Part shown: positions 38,701 through 52,582 of the stretch, in pieces | How positions within the stretch are numbered: position 1 is the first letter of the stretch | Layout: every line of letters begins with the position of its first letter | Assembly: GCA_000320545.1 (NCBI GenBank) | Contig: ADNK01000399.1 | Span: 1 to 55,397 of the forward strand | Origin: Bigelowiella natans CCMP2755 | Lineage: Eukaryota; Cercozoa; Chlorarachniophyceae | DNA length: 55,397 nucleotides | Direction: 5' to 3' | The notes under the pieces: model-generated | Seen by the model: the letters and a program-made list of their open reading frames with translations, nothing else | Database searches by the model: none | What the model was told of the DNA's origin: nothing | Program-made: the position numbers and the translations under genes

Positions 38701-40428
38701 TGGGTGTGGGCGTGTGCCTCAAAAGCAACATATATCGGGGCAGAAACAAAGATGAGCGTGCCAACAAGAAATGGTTGCTGGTGGTTGCTGATTTGTTCGT
38801 TCCTTTATTGCCCTATTGCTTTTTCGCATCATCATATGTCAGGTTATTACTCCGCCTCTGTCCAAAATTGCCGGATGGATTTCCACTTCAGCAAGATTAG
38901 GTGAGTCAGGGAAGCTGGGGGTATGGGATGCAGCATGAAAGAATACTTTACCAGCTGCTGTTTAGCCTTGCTTCCGAGTGTGTGTGGGGAGGGGAATGTA
39001 TGTAGATAATAACGAGTACTGATGTCTAAATCAGAGGAAGTAGCAGTAGTAGTAGTAGTAGTACATAGCACCATCTCGCACTACCTACTAAACTTCTTGA
39101 ACGTTTTTGGAATATGTCGTGACTCGCGAGGGTACGAATCGGCCAATTATATTGCTAACTACCTGCGAATATTATTGTGTGTTTCAGAGCCCCGGCCTCC
39201 AACTTCGTGGAGGGCACTGTGGCGGAGAGAGAGGAGACGGTAGTAAGCGGCAGTTAATCGTTTAGCATACTCGAGATTCCTTCCTGGTTTTTGTTTGCAC
39301 GTGGTCTCCTAATGCTTCCCGCGTTGTCATCATCATCATCTTCTTCTTCTTCTTCATCATCATCTTACATGCAGACCTCCATCGTTACTGCTAATGATTT
39401 ATACCGGGAGCGGCAACGCAAGAGGGAGGAGGAGCGGAAGCAGCAAGAACTGCTTGAGAAGAGACTGAAGCGCGAGCGGGAACGGAGGGAGAAGAGGAAG
39501 AAACAGAAGGAGGAGCGCGAGCGCCGAGAGAGAGAGAGAAAGGCCAAAGAGAAGAAAGAGGAGGAAGAGGAGGAGGAGGAGGAGGAACGGGAAAGACGAG
39601 AGAGAGAGAGAAAGGCCAAGGAGAAAAAGGAACGGCAGGAGAGAGAGAAGAAGCGACGACTGGAGCAGCGACAGCAGAAGAAGCAGCAGCAGGAGGAGGA
39701 GGAGGAAGCCGCAGCTACCACTACAGCCTCCCCCGCTGGCAAGAACAAACGAGGCGGCTCCAATAAGAGCGCCTCGGCAGAAAAGAACACCACCACCGAG
39801 AAAAAACGACGGAGGAGGAACCGCAGCGACCACCTTCTGATGAGCTCTATCGGCGGCGGTGTGGGCGGCAGTAGCAGGCACCGGGGCAAGGATCCCGGCT
39901 ATAAGTCGGGGCAGCCCGTGCAGGTGAAGTGGTGCTCCACGTGGTACTATGCCTACATCGATGGGCCGATAGAGACCCGGAGAGGTAGGCCATCATCATC
40001 ATCATCATCATCATCATCACCATCGTCATCATCACACTTCTTATTTTTTACGTGTTTGAGATTACTCACCGTTATGATGTTATGATGTGAATTCCACTCT
40101 CCTCCAGGTTACTACTCGGCGATGGTGCAAAACTCTCGGATGGATTTCCACTTCAGTAAGATAAGGTGAGTAGCAGCGATGACAGTCAAGATATTATGAA
40201 GGGCCTTTCTTTCTGCTGCTGCTCCCACCCTGCAGCGTGAAACTGAGCATCCCCCAACCTATGTGCTGCGTGCTTCTTAAGATCCTGAGTTGTTCTGATG
40301 TGATGTACTGTACTTCCTCCTCGATTCCCTCTCGTTCGTTCCGATAGGGCTCCAGGCAACAAGTTCAGAGAAGGAGAGGTCGCTTGCCGTGAAATCCCGG
40401 TATGTGCTTCTTACAACAATCGCGACAG

Positions 40429-40463
<35 letters not shown>

Positions 40464-41053
40464 CATGTAGATTTATGTGTGTGTGTGTGTGTCTGTGTGT
40501 GTGTATCCAGCCGTCAATGTTCAGTACAAAGGATCTATTTCTTGGCCAAGGGAAGGCAAAGAATAAAAGCGACGGAAAGCGGAGAGGTAGCGGGAAGAGC
40601 AAAAAAAAGAAAAGCGACGCAAATGACAGAGGCAGGAAGAAGAGCAGCGGCAGAGGCGTGAATGTTGCTGGCGGCGACCAGCAGCAGGAGGAGGAGGACA
40701 ACGGTGACGATTACAAGTCATCATCAAGCACAAAGAATGCTGATAAGTCTCAGGAAGAAGAGGAGAGGAGACGGCAATCCGGTGATGGTGGCGGTGGTGA
40801 GAATGACGGCTGTGAGCAGCCCAAGGCATCAACACCGACCAATACGACAGAGGAAGATAGCTCCCTTCCCTCCGCTGTTTCTTTAAAGGAAGAAGAAAGC
40901 AGAGAAGGTGGTGGTGCTGAGAAAAATGGAGATTTAGAGCACAGCAGCAACTCCAGCAACTCAGGAGGAGACGTAGCAAAAACGGATGATAGAGATAAAG
41001 CTGAAGCTAAAGCCATCGATGTATCAAATACAGAGGGAGCAAATGACAAGTGA
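33874..41053 (+). CDS. Chromatin-type protein: SH3b-like, HMG box, zinc ribbon, RanBP2 finger, two Tudor-like modules
   Basis: 1641 residues from 13 exons: 33874-34156, 34605-34798, 34906-35012, 35133-35430, 35521-35685, 35835-37529, 37840-38650, 38843-38900, 39188-39239, 39375-39984, 40108-40165, 40348-40399, 40511-41053; all phases agree and the sum is divisible by three. In order: an SH3b-like stretch (GIRFRKAP...GYWLPTAMYGRKVLE); an HMG box starting LKRPKQPKTAYNFYQ and ending RWRALEKEERQRYQAMADKD; Ser/Gly/Lys-rich linkers; a CPKC...CRRC zinc ribbon; KTP repeats; a RanBP2-type finger (GWKCAVCTLVNAKEK spliced to LICPACGWKK); then two copies of a module of about 65 residues starting GKDPGY..GQ.VQVKWCSTWY and ending RMDFHFSKIRAP...EG.VA.RE, separated by a highly charged coiled coil. 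The C-terminus is acidic and basic low complexity. Nuclear DNA/chromatin binding is inferred from the domains. I do not know a named orthologue. Confidence 0.88.
35700..35780. repeat. (AC)n microsatellite filling a short intron
   Basis: CA repeats drifting into (ACAAAC) units make up most of the 149-bp intron between the HMG-box exons 35521-35685 and 35835-37529. Confidence 0.95.
38536..39239 (+). other. First copy of the duplicated Tudor-like module (three exons)
   Basis: Spans the end of exon 37840-38650 plus exons 38843-38900 and 39188-39239. It encodes SRARGKDPGYSEGQKVQVKW..., then GYYSASVQNCRMDFHFSKIR, then APASNFVEGTVAERE. The two small exons are 58 and 52 bp, in phases identical to those of the second copy at 39876-40399. 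Confidence 0.85.
39876..40399 (+). other. Second copy of the duplicated Tudor-like module (three exons)
   Basis: Spans the end of exon 39375-39984 plus exons 40108-40165 (58 bp) and 40348-40399 (52 bp). It encodes HRGKDPGYKSGQPVQVKW..., then GYYSAMVQNSRMDFHFSKIR, then APGNKFREGEVACRE. Exon lengths and phases match copy one, so the repeat arose by duplication of genomic DNA including introns. Confidence 0.85.
40430..40502. repeat. (TA)n and (TG)n microsatellites before the last exon
   Basis: Two dinucleotide tracts in the intron 40400-40510 of the HMG/Tudor-like gene; the TG tract ends immediately before the acceptor at 40510. Confidence 0.95.
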
Positions 41054-42493
41054 AGTGTTTAAATCAGTCAGCAAGCTAGAATTTAGAGTCATAAGCACAT
41101 AAAGCGCGGTAAACTCTCGGTTGAAATCGAGAATGGACGACGAGCATGATTTTGCGGTAAAGCCGCAGTGTTCGCTAGGACACAGAAGTAGCAGGATGAA
41201 TGACATCCTTAAAATCATCGTGTACAAGCATTATCGGTATAATTTATTGTTACACATGTCTAGATGCATCCTACCAGGCTAGGCCCTAGATATGCTGCAC
41301 TACCTGTGGGTGGTTGTTTCCATCCACAACGTCTAGACGTGCAGGCCACAGAAGATGCAGAGAGCATGATGCTGCTGCAAGTACCTGTAAATTAAAAAAA
41401 AGAACGAAGTATGTAGTTCCGACTGTCACATGTACGAACCAGTGCGTCTACTAGCGCAGGATGATTCATTCTTCACCGACGCAGCACAGCTAGACAGCGC
41501 ACTCTAGCACGCATCACTGTACGACACGGCACACTACTAGATAGACTAGCACATAGCTTGTAGAGCGCATGCAACGACAATGCAGTCCGCAATGAGTTTG
41601 CTAGCTAGTTAGTATAGCTAGATAGCGTAGTCTAGACTAGATAGCTAGATAGAATTAGATCGAGCAAGCGGTGCGATGATCCACCTCCACATCGATCGCC
41701 AGTCTAGCTAGCTAGCTAGCTAGCATCGCAGTGCAACTTGCTAGCTTGTGATCGCGGTTATTGGAGAAACTCAACTGCATGCCTAGCTAGCTAGCTTGCT
41801 AGCTCTAGAGCTGTCTAGCTGCATGCGCTAGCATGTGCATGCTTATTAAATATGGAGACATACATGCCGTTATATTTGCAAATCATTTATGTCGATCTCG
41901 ATTTCGCGCATGCAAGCTACTGGTTAAAGCAGTGCTAGAGTTGTGCATGCTAGCTAGCGGCATTTATAGTCTAGTAGATGCAGTCGCAAGTGCGAGCACA
42001 CGCGCACGCACATCACATTGCTAGATTGGGTGTCATTGTGCCCAGCTAGCCAGATTATAAGATGCGATGCTACAGATAGATCTTGAGACATCACTGTTAG
42101 ATCATGCTAGCATGGAGTTCATAATACTTGCTAGCTTGTCTATTTTGCGCGTGCCGGAGCCTAGCTGTTAGACATGCAACGATATTTGCTTGGGAGGCAG
42201 CATATCTGTGTCATTAGGCCTAGCTAGCTAGCCTAGACAGCAAAATGCCATGGCTTGTTAACGCACGCACGTTACCGCTTGTGATTTCAGACATTTGTTT
42301 TGTGTATTGCATCTGAACTGGAGTAGTTCACCCAGCGATGTGCCGTGGATCAACAACATGACTTTGCTTTTCCTACTTTTTGATGTTCGCTTTCGAAATC
42401 TCTGCATTTGCTTTGCTTATTAGATTTTTTTCCACGCTGCTTCCTGATCCTGAACCAGCAGATGACAATTTAGCATTTGACAAGTAAATTAGA
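41054..42493. other. Convergent intergenic region with palindrome island (d)
   Basis: Between the 3' ends of the HMG/Tudor-like gene (+) and LZIC (-). From about 41230 to 42290 nearly every line holds CTAG, GCATGC or GCTAGC words. There is a 24-bp CTAG/GCTA run near 41703-41726 and further runs near 41783-41796 and 42219-42233. One perfect CATGCTAGCATG lies at 42103-42114 and several one-step variants occur, such as one near 41825. No coding frame is supported. Confidence 0.7.
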
Positions 42494-43317
<824 letters not shown>

Positions 43318-43988
43318 GGTGCTAGAGAAAGAAGTAAGGAATCTGCTTGTGGCTCCCCCTCCTCCCTTTTCGTTCCCTGTCGTAATATTCATTGTCGCAC
43401 CATAAAGTTCTAGGACGTTACACCAACATGTTTTCAATGGGGAATTTCCAACTTCAATTCGTCATTTCCGGTTTTCCCCGGACAATTCGCCGAAATGTTA
43501 ATTGTGGTTCGCAGACCTGAAGCGCCTCGAAAGGAAAACACAGCCTTGCAGATCCACGTTATTCTCCGTGCGTGGAGTCTACGATGTACGCGGGGTTTCT
43601 TTTTGGTCCAAAACGCTTGCTTTTTTCCGGCTTTTTTTTTCGCTCCTTCTCTTGGTACGGCCATGTATGGCGCAGAAAATTCGGTGTGCGGGGCTACGTG
43701 GCGCATGTGGCTGTCGAAGCCCCTCATTTAATGCAAAATCGCGTGTTTTTGTCATCTGCGACTGAAAAACACCGCTGCCGGCAGAAAGGAGTTGCAGCCA
43801 CCCATCTCCACCCCCCTCTCTTCATCCAGTGACTGTACCGATTTTTCGTTGGATTCATCTTCTGGGAACCTGGTGAATGCTTATCACTTTGAATGCCGAA
43901 AATTGGCTCCCCTTGAATTCTACAGGAGTTGCCAAGGGGCACAAGTGATTACCGTCACTGAGCCTTATTATAACGTATGCAGGTCAAC
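43318..43988. promoter_or_regulatory. Head-to-head intergenic region between LZIC and MetH
   Basis: A 671-bp interval between two opposed start codons, a likely shared promoter region. Several overlapping frames are open on the plus strand (43495-43832) but contain no family signature. No CTAG/CATG enrichment and no clear B12 riboswitch or TATA element was seen. Confidence 0.5.
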
Positions 43989-46900
43989 ATGGCAGCTAAG
44001 GAGGATTACAAATGGGTTGAGGAATTCGTCGATAAGGAGGTATAGAACACTAATTTCATGGCTTGAATACTGTACAGTAATCCCAAATGTATCAATAAAG
44101 GCTGGACGAGTGAAACCTGGTAGAGTAAAGGATTATCTCAGTGAGCTTTTCAAGCGTCGAATCGCTGTCTTAGATGGTGCAATGGGGACAATGATCCAGG
44201 GTTACAAGCTCGGCGAGGAAGACTTCAAGGGAGATAAGTCAGTGAACCAAAGACAAACCTGCCTACTTTTGTCTGTTGTTTTTCAGCGTGATACTAATTC
44301 TTCATTCTTCTTAGGTTCAAGGAGCACAAGTCTCCTCTGAAGGGGAACAACGATCTTCTGTGCCTGACGCGCCCCGAGATTGTTTCGGAGATTCATGAGA
44401 AATATTTCCGCGCCGGATCTGATATTTGTGAAACGAACACGTTCAACGGAACTTCAATTGCGCAGGCTGATTACAAACTGGAACACATCGTCTACGAGCT
44501 CAATAAAGCGGCTGTTGCGGTCGCTCGTGCAGCGGCTGTCAAGGTCACAAAGGAGGAACCTCACAAGCCTCGTTTAGTTGCCGGTGCGATTGGTCCAACC
44601 AATAAAACCCTCTCTATGTCCCCTGACGTCGAAGACCCCTCATTTCGAGCTGTGACTTGGCAAGAAGTTGTGACAGCTTACAAAGAGCAGATCAAGGGGC
44701 TTTATGATGGGGGCGTTGACATTCTTATGGTGGAGACCGTTTTTGATACTCTCAATTGCAAAGCTGCACTCTGGGCTATCGATGAGTACTTTGAGGATGA
44801 TCTCGAAGGCAAAGTTGAACGGCCGCCAATCATCATATCGGGTAAGAATGCAGGGGAGGGGTCTTATCATCTGATTTCTCAAGATCTAGCAGATTCCTTG
44901 TGAAAGGGGAGAAAGAATTTTAATGTGAATTAATGTGTCCCCTTGAACTACAGTTGAACTACAGTAAACACTTCTCGTAGAATTATCGCGCAATTTGAAG
45001 CATTTTTCCTCCTCATCATCATCATCCTTCTGGCCAATGATGGATATTTTGTTAGGCACCATCACTGATAAATCTGGGCGCACTTTCTCTGGGCAAACCA
45101 TCGAGGCATTCTATACGTCCGTGCAGCACTGCAAGCCATTCTGCGTGGGTCTCAACTGTGCTCTCGGAGCAAGAGATATGAGGCCACACCTTGCCGCACT
45201 GTCCAACATCGCCGAGTGCTACGTGCATGCGTACCCCAATGCAGGTCTGCCAAATGCAATGGGCGGATACGATGAGGACGACAAGGCTATGGTCGAATCT
45301 TGTAGGGACTTCTTCGATTCCGGTTTCATGAACATGATCGGTGGCTGCTGCGGAACATCTCCAGCTCATATCAAGGCACTCGCAGAGTGCCTCGCATCCA
45401 AGTAACTAGTAACCGGAAAAGAGAAACAGACCGCTAGAGAGAGAGAGAGAGAGAGAGAGAAGAGAGAGTCATATATATGCATAGAGTGTGGGGTCAGAGG
45501 GAGGGGGGAAGGTGATAAAGGATCTACTACATAGATGTACTCAACGAACTGAGCGACCGTGTTAGGCAGAGCAGCAGCAACACGTTTTGAGGCTCGTTAC
45601 GTTGATTAGGTACCCTCCACGCAAGCCACAACCACTCTGCACAAACATGAGATTGAGCGGACTGGAAATGTATGAGAAGACCGAGAACATCCCTTTCGTC
45701 AACCTTGGGGAGCGCTGCAACATCGCCGGATCGCGTAGATTCAAGAGGTTGATTACGAACAAGAAATACGAGGATGCGCTCCAGGTCGCCCTCGACCAAG
45801 TCGAGAACGGCGCCCAGGTGCTGGACATCAACATGGACGACGGACTTCTGGACGGTGTGGCGGCCATGACGAAGTTTCTGAAGCTCATCGTCCCCGACCC
45901 CGCCATCGCTAAGGTGCCCATCATGGTTGATTCGTCCAAGTTTCACATCTGCGAAGCCGGTCTGCAGGTCGTGCAAGGCAAGTGCATCTTCAATTCCATA
46001 TCATTGAAGGCTGGGGAAGACCTCTTCATCGAGCAGGCACGGAAGCTCAAGCGTTACGGATGTGCTGTTGTGGTGATGGCGTTTGACGAGGAGGGCCAAG
46101 CCGCCACCCTTCAGGATAAGATCAGGATTTGTAAGCGCGCATACGACATTCTGACCGGCGAGAAGGTTAAGTTTCCTCCTTGGGACATCATCTTCGACCC
46201 GAACGTCTTGACGATTGCTACCGGAATTGCTGAGCACAACTCCTACGCCATGGACTTCATCAAAGCTACCAAATGGATTCGTGAGAACCTGCCGCACGCC
46301 CATGTTTCTGGTGGTCTCTCCAATCTTTCCTTCTCGTTCAGGGGACTCAACAACCTGCGTGAATCTATGCATGCCGTCTTCCTCTACCACGCCATCCGAG
46401 ATGGTGCGACCTTCCCCCCCCCCCCTTCCCCTTTTCTCAGATACTCCTATTTGTTGAGAATGTATCAGAGTGATTTTTGGATTTTAAGCTGGAAATAGAG
46501 CACTTTTCGTCGTCCTCCTCACAAATTGTCACCATTATTGCCCCCAATAGGTATGGACATGGGTATCGTTAATGCTGGCGCACTTCCTTTGTACACCGAC
46601 GTTCCACAGGACTTGCTGAAGTTGCTCGAGGATGCCATTTTGAACAAACACGAGAAAGCTACGGACAATCTGCTGGAATACGCCGAGAAGGCGAGGGAGA
46701 GCAAAACTACAGGCGGCACGAAGAAAAAGGAGGCCGCGGAATGGCGCAAACTCAGCGTTGAGGACCGCTTGACTCACGCCCTGATCAAGGGGATCGTGAA
46801 GCACATCGATGAAGACACGGAGGAGGCACGTAAGAAGTTTGACAAGCCACTGGAGGTCATTGAGGGCCCTCTGATGAAGGGCATGTCCACTGTGGGCGAC

Positions 46901-47080
46901 TTGTTCGGTGCCGGGAAGATGTTCCTCCCCCAGGTTATCAAATCCGCACGTGTGATGAAGAAGGCAGTCGCATACCTCATCCCATTCATGGAGGAGGAGA
47001 AGAAGGCATCGGGGAACATGAACTCCCATGCTGGCGTCGTTCTCATCGCCACGGTGAAAGGAGACGTTCACGACATTGGT

Positions 47081-47113
<33 letters not shown>

Positions 47114-47300
47114 AACTTCAAGGTCGTGGACATCGGGGTCATGTGCCCTCTCGATAAGATCCTGAACGAAGCGAAGAAATGCAACGCGGACATCATCGGT
47201 CTCTCGGGCCTGATCACTCCTTCCCTTGATGAGATGGTCGACGTTGCGAAGGAAATGGACAAGCGCGGCTTCAAGGTAAACAGCTCAGAGGAACTGCGGA

Positions 47301-47348
<48 letters not shown>

Positions 47349-48717
47349 AGATTGGGCAGGATGTGCGGGTGTGGGAGGGGGGGGTGAAAAGAAAACGAAG
47401 ATAATGATAATGATAATGATGATGATGATGATGATGATGATGATGTCTCTGGGTTTAACAATTTAACGGTGTCTGTTCGTTTCGCAGGTCCCTCTGCTCA
47501 TTGGTGGCGCTACGACGTCGAGGATGCACACGGCTGTTAAGCTTGCACCGAAATACAAAAACCCCGTGGTCCACGTCCTCGACGCCTCCCGCGCCGTCGT
47601 GGTGTGCTCCAACCTGCTGGACAAGAATCAGAAGGAAGACTACTGCGAGGACATCGCCGAGCTCTACCAGGACATGCGCGAGGAGTACTACGAAGGCCTT
47701 TCGGACGTCAAGTACGAAACGATCGAGAATGCTCGCAAGAGGCCCTACAAGATCAACTGGGCCTCCGAGCCAGCTCCTGTGAAGCCTAAGTGCCTCGGCA
47801 CCAAGGTGTACAAGGAGTACGACCTCCGGGAGCTTGTCGACTACATCGACTGGAACCCCTTCTTCCAGACGTGGCAGCTGCGCGGCAAGTACCCAAACCG
47901 CAACTACCCAAAGATCTTCAAGGATGCGAACGTCGGCAAAGAGGCTAAGCGCGTGCACGGCGACGCCCTCAAGATGATCGATGACATCATCAAAAACAAG
48001 ACGCTCGAATGCCGCATGATCGTCGGGCTCTACCCAGCAAACTCAGACGGCGACGATATCATCGTGTACACTGACGAAGAGCGCAAAGAAGAGCAATGCC
48101 GCTACTTCACGCTCCGGCAGCAGGCTCTGAAAGAGGACAGGGACGACCCCTACATGGCCATGAGCGACTTCGTAGCTCCAAAGGGATCAGGCATCAAGGA
48201 CTACGTGGCTATGTTTGCGGTTTCTGCAGGATTCGGAGTGGAAGAGGCCGTCAAGAAGTACCAGAACGACCACGACGACTACAAGTCCATCATGCTCAAG
48301 GCAGTTGCTGATAGGTTCGCAGAGGCTGCAGCTGAACGCGTCCACGAACTCATCCGCAAGGATCTATGGGGCTACGCGAAGGAGGAAAAGATGAGCGTTG
48401 AAGACATGCTGCGCGTCAAATATCAGGGGATCCGCCCCGCTCCCGGGTACCCCTCACAGCCCGACCACACCGAAAAGCTCACAATGTGGAAGCACATGAA
48501 CGTGGAGAAGGAAACGGGCATTCAGCTTTCAGAATCCCTGGCCATGATGCCGGCCGCCTCCGTTTCCGCGATCTGCTTCGCAAACCCCAAATCGAAGTAC
48601 TTCGCCGTGGGTAAGGTGTGCAAGGATCAGATCGAAGACTATTCTGCCCGCAAGGGTATGAAGAACGAGGTTGTGGAGAAATGGCTTGCTGCAGACCTTG
48701 CTTACGACCGTGCTTGA
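43989..48717 (+). CDS. metH: Cobalamin-dependent methionine synthase
   Basis: Transfers a methyl group from 5-methyltetrahydrofolate to homocysteine through methylcobalamin. 1254 residues (E. coli 1227, human 1265). Exons: 43989-44039, 44146-44237, 44315-44841, 45056-45401, 45610-46403, 46551-47275, 47488-48717; phases agree. The homocysteine domain begins [18 protein letters not shown], with zinc ligands Cys258 (GLNCALGA) and Cys321-Cys322 (GGCCGTSP). The folate domain has [20 protein letters not shown]. The cobalamin domain has [15 protein letters not shown] with lower axial ligand His777. The C-terminal activation domain has the AdoMet-binding [12 protein letters not shown] block. All expected domains are present. 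The first exon (17 residues) and the acceptor CAGTGAG before 44146 are the least certain parts. No targeting peptide seen. Confidence 0.97.
45437..45467. repeat. (GA)n microsatellite in a MetH intron
   Basis: GA repeats 35 bp after the donor at 45402 of the intron 45402-45609. Confidence 0.95.
47303..47345. repeat. (GA)n and downstream (GAT)n microsatellites in a MetH intron
   Basis: GA repeats begin 28 bp after the donor at 47276. A (GAT)n/(AATGAT)n tract follows at about 47405-47445 in the same intron. Confidence 0.95.
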
Positions 48718-49866
48718 GAAACAACGCCCTCGTGTGGAAAAGACGTGCATTATCTTTAATGAACACTGTCTTTTTCGAATACTGGATTATCGATGAGAGC
48801 GTGTGCCTTGTATTATTGAAATAGTGAAACCGAACGCGGCTACGTAAGAAAATATGCATGTATGTCGTTTCAAGAACAAAAAATTGAAAAAAAACCTCCT
48901 ATCAAGATGATTTGATTGTAACATTATGTACGATCAGTACAGTCACACATATCAGATATGTAGCACAAAGAACTATGTATATCGTAGTCGGAATCGATTG
49001 TCGCAGTGGCGCATGCTAGCATGCCTCAATAGCTTGTTGCCTACAATGACAATTAGCTAGCTAGCTAGCAGCAGCCACCATTTATGGCCGATGCCTAGAA
49101 TATCATGAATGACTAAACACAGCCTAGACAGTAGTATGGTGGACATGCTAGCATGCCATACCAGCTAGCTCGAAGACAATTCTCTAACTGTAATTCACAT
49201 ATCTAGATATGCCGATAGTCTGTCTACGTACAGATCCGCCAGAGATGTGCGCGCTGCGTTGGCGCCGTAGTCATCCACGCTCTACTACATGCTAGCATGC
49301 TAGTAGCTGATCGAAGGCAGCCAGCAAGATGCTATGTATCTAGATAGCAGACACATCTACATGTGACCAAGGAAACAAACAGATACAATTTAAGCGCTGT
49401 AGCCGCTGCATTGCACAGCTACATTAGGATGACCATTGAAACAATTTAAACATTTCATTACATCCGTCTCACATCTAGATGTAGCATCTATACGGCATGC
49501 TAGCATGTAAGCGCTGTAGCTGCAGCATTCTAGCATTGCACAGCTACATTAGGATGACGGTTGCTAGCTTGGAAAAATGTAATTGTTTCATTACATCCGT
49601 CTCATATAGCGCGTGCGTGTAGCTTGGCGTGTCGATATTAGATATGACAGCATGCAGCAGGCAATAGGTCTTGAGTATTTTCGCGCCATCAAGTGGTGCG
49701 GACCATGCTGGCATGACTAGATGAGCCATCGTACCGCATCGTACTTCGTTCGCACGAGACTTACTTTTTAATACATTTTATTACACTGTTTTGATGGCCA
49801 TTGTTGCCATCTCATGTACTCCTGACAAACAAGAGATTGATAGTCATTCTTCGTGATCTCATATCA
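48718..49866. other. Convergent intergenic region with palindrome island (e)
   Basis: Between the 3' ends of MetH (+) and the PLP enzyme (-). The island, about 48960-49740, carries four perfect CATGCTAGCATG palindromes (49012-49023, 49144-49155, 49288-49299, 49496-49507) and a TAGCTAGCTAGCTAGC run near 49053-49068. It also holds a diverged direct duplication (49391-49474 and 49508-49607). No coding frame is supported. Confidence 0.7.
49391..49607 (+). repeat. Diverged direct repeat, two units
   Basis: Unit 1 (49391-49474) and unit 2 (49508-49607) share TAAGCGCTGTAGC, GCATTGCACAGCTACATTAG and TTTCATTACATCCGTCTCA in the same order. Unit 2 is longer by 16 bp; the extra bases include ATTCTAGC and a GCTAGCTTG segment. 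A perfect CATGCTAGCATG palindrome abuts the start of unit 2. Confidence 0.9.
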
Positions 49867-51889
<2,023 letters not shown>

Positions 51890-52582
51890 GCACCCCTACA
51901 TCAAAAGGCATCGTTGAGCGTTATGGCCACCCTCCACCGTGGACATATAGGCGGGGATGCAATGGATGGTTCGTAAGTCGAGCGATTATGGATTGCTGTT
52001 CTCACCGCTACTACTACGATGAAGGGGGGGTTAGGGTTGGGTTGCTGGGCGACCAGGCAGCTCGGGTCAAGTTCCGTTGTGAAGAACGAAGCGAGGTTCG
52101 ACACCAAATTTGCTTTCAGAATAGAAAAAACAAGCCCGATTGCATTTCAGAGACCAGATACATTTCTTGTCGCTATGACGAAATTACCTAGAGAAATCAT
52201 GCCTTCGGACTCTCGTGAATCTTACATCCTGACGACACTCCGAGGACGAGGAAGAAGAAAGGTTTGGCCCGACACCCGATAGGTCAACCAAACGTTACAG
52301 ATGAGTATAATGACGACGTTGATGACGATGATGATGAGGAGGAGGATGACGATGATTATGTGCGAGAGCATCCGTAGAGCACGTGCGCGCGTTGGCGCGT
52401 TTTTTTGTATGTTTGTGAGTAAAGAATGTGTGCTTGTTTCTGTCTGCACGTATTCGTGCATATGCGCGTCTCGATCCTTCTCAGTGCTGGTAGCGCTTGG
52501 CGCGCGCAAAGACACTCCTCAAGGCGGCGGACGCACGTGCGTTGCTGCCTGTTGCTGTCCCTCCTCCTCCTCCTCCGGCGTG
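51890..52582. promoter_or_regulatory. Head-to-head intergenic region with possible 5' exons of the Myb gene
   Basis: Between the PLP-enzyme start (-) and the first sure codon of the zinc-finger/Myb gene (+). A plus-strand stretch at about 52214-52376 is open and acidic, ending DDYVREHP at a GTAGAG donor-like site. A second open frame at 52175-52260 starts with ATG and reads in another frame. One of them may be a first exon, but I could not join them. No CTAG/CATG island here. Confidence 0.4.

Noticed and set aside
41230-42290. Transposon with terminal inverted repeats
   Set aside because: Many short palindromes but no pair of long inverted ends, no target duplications and no transposase frame.
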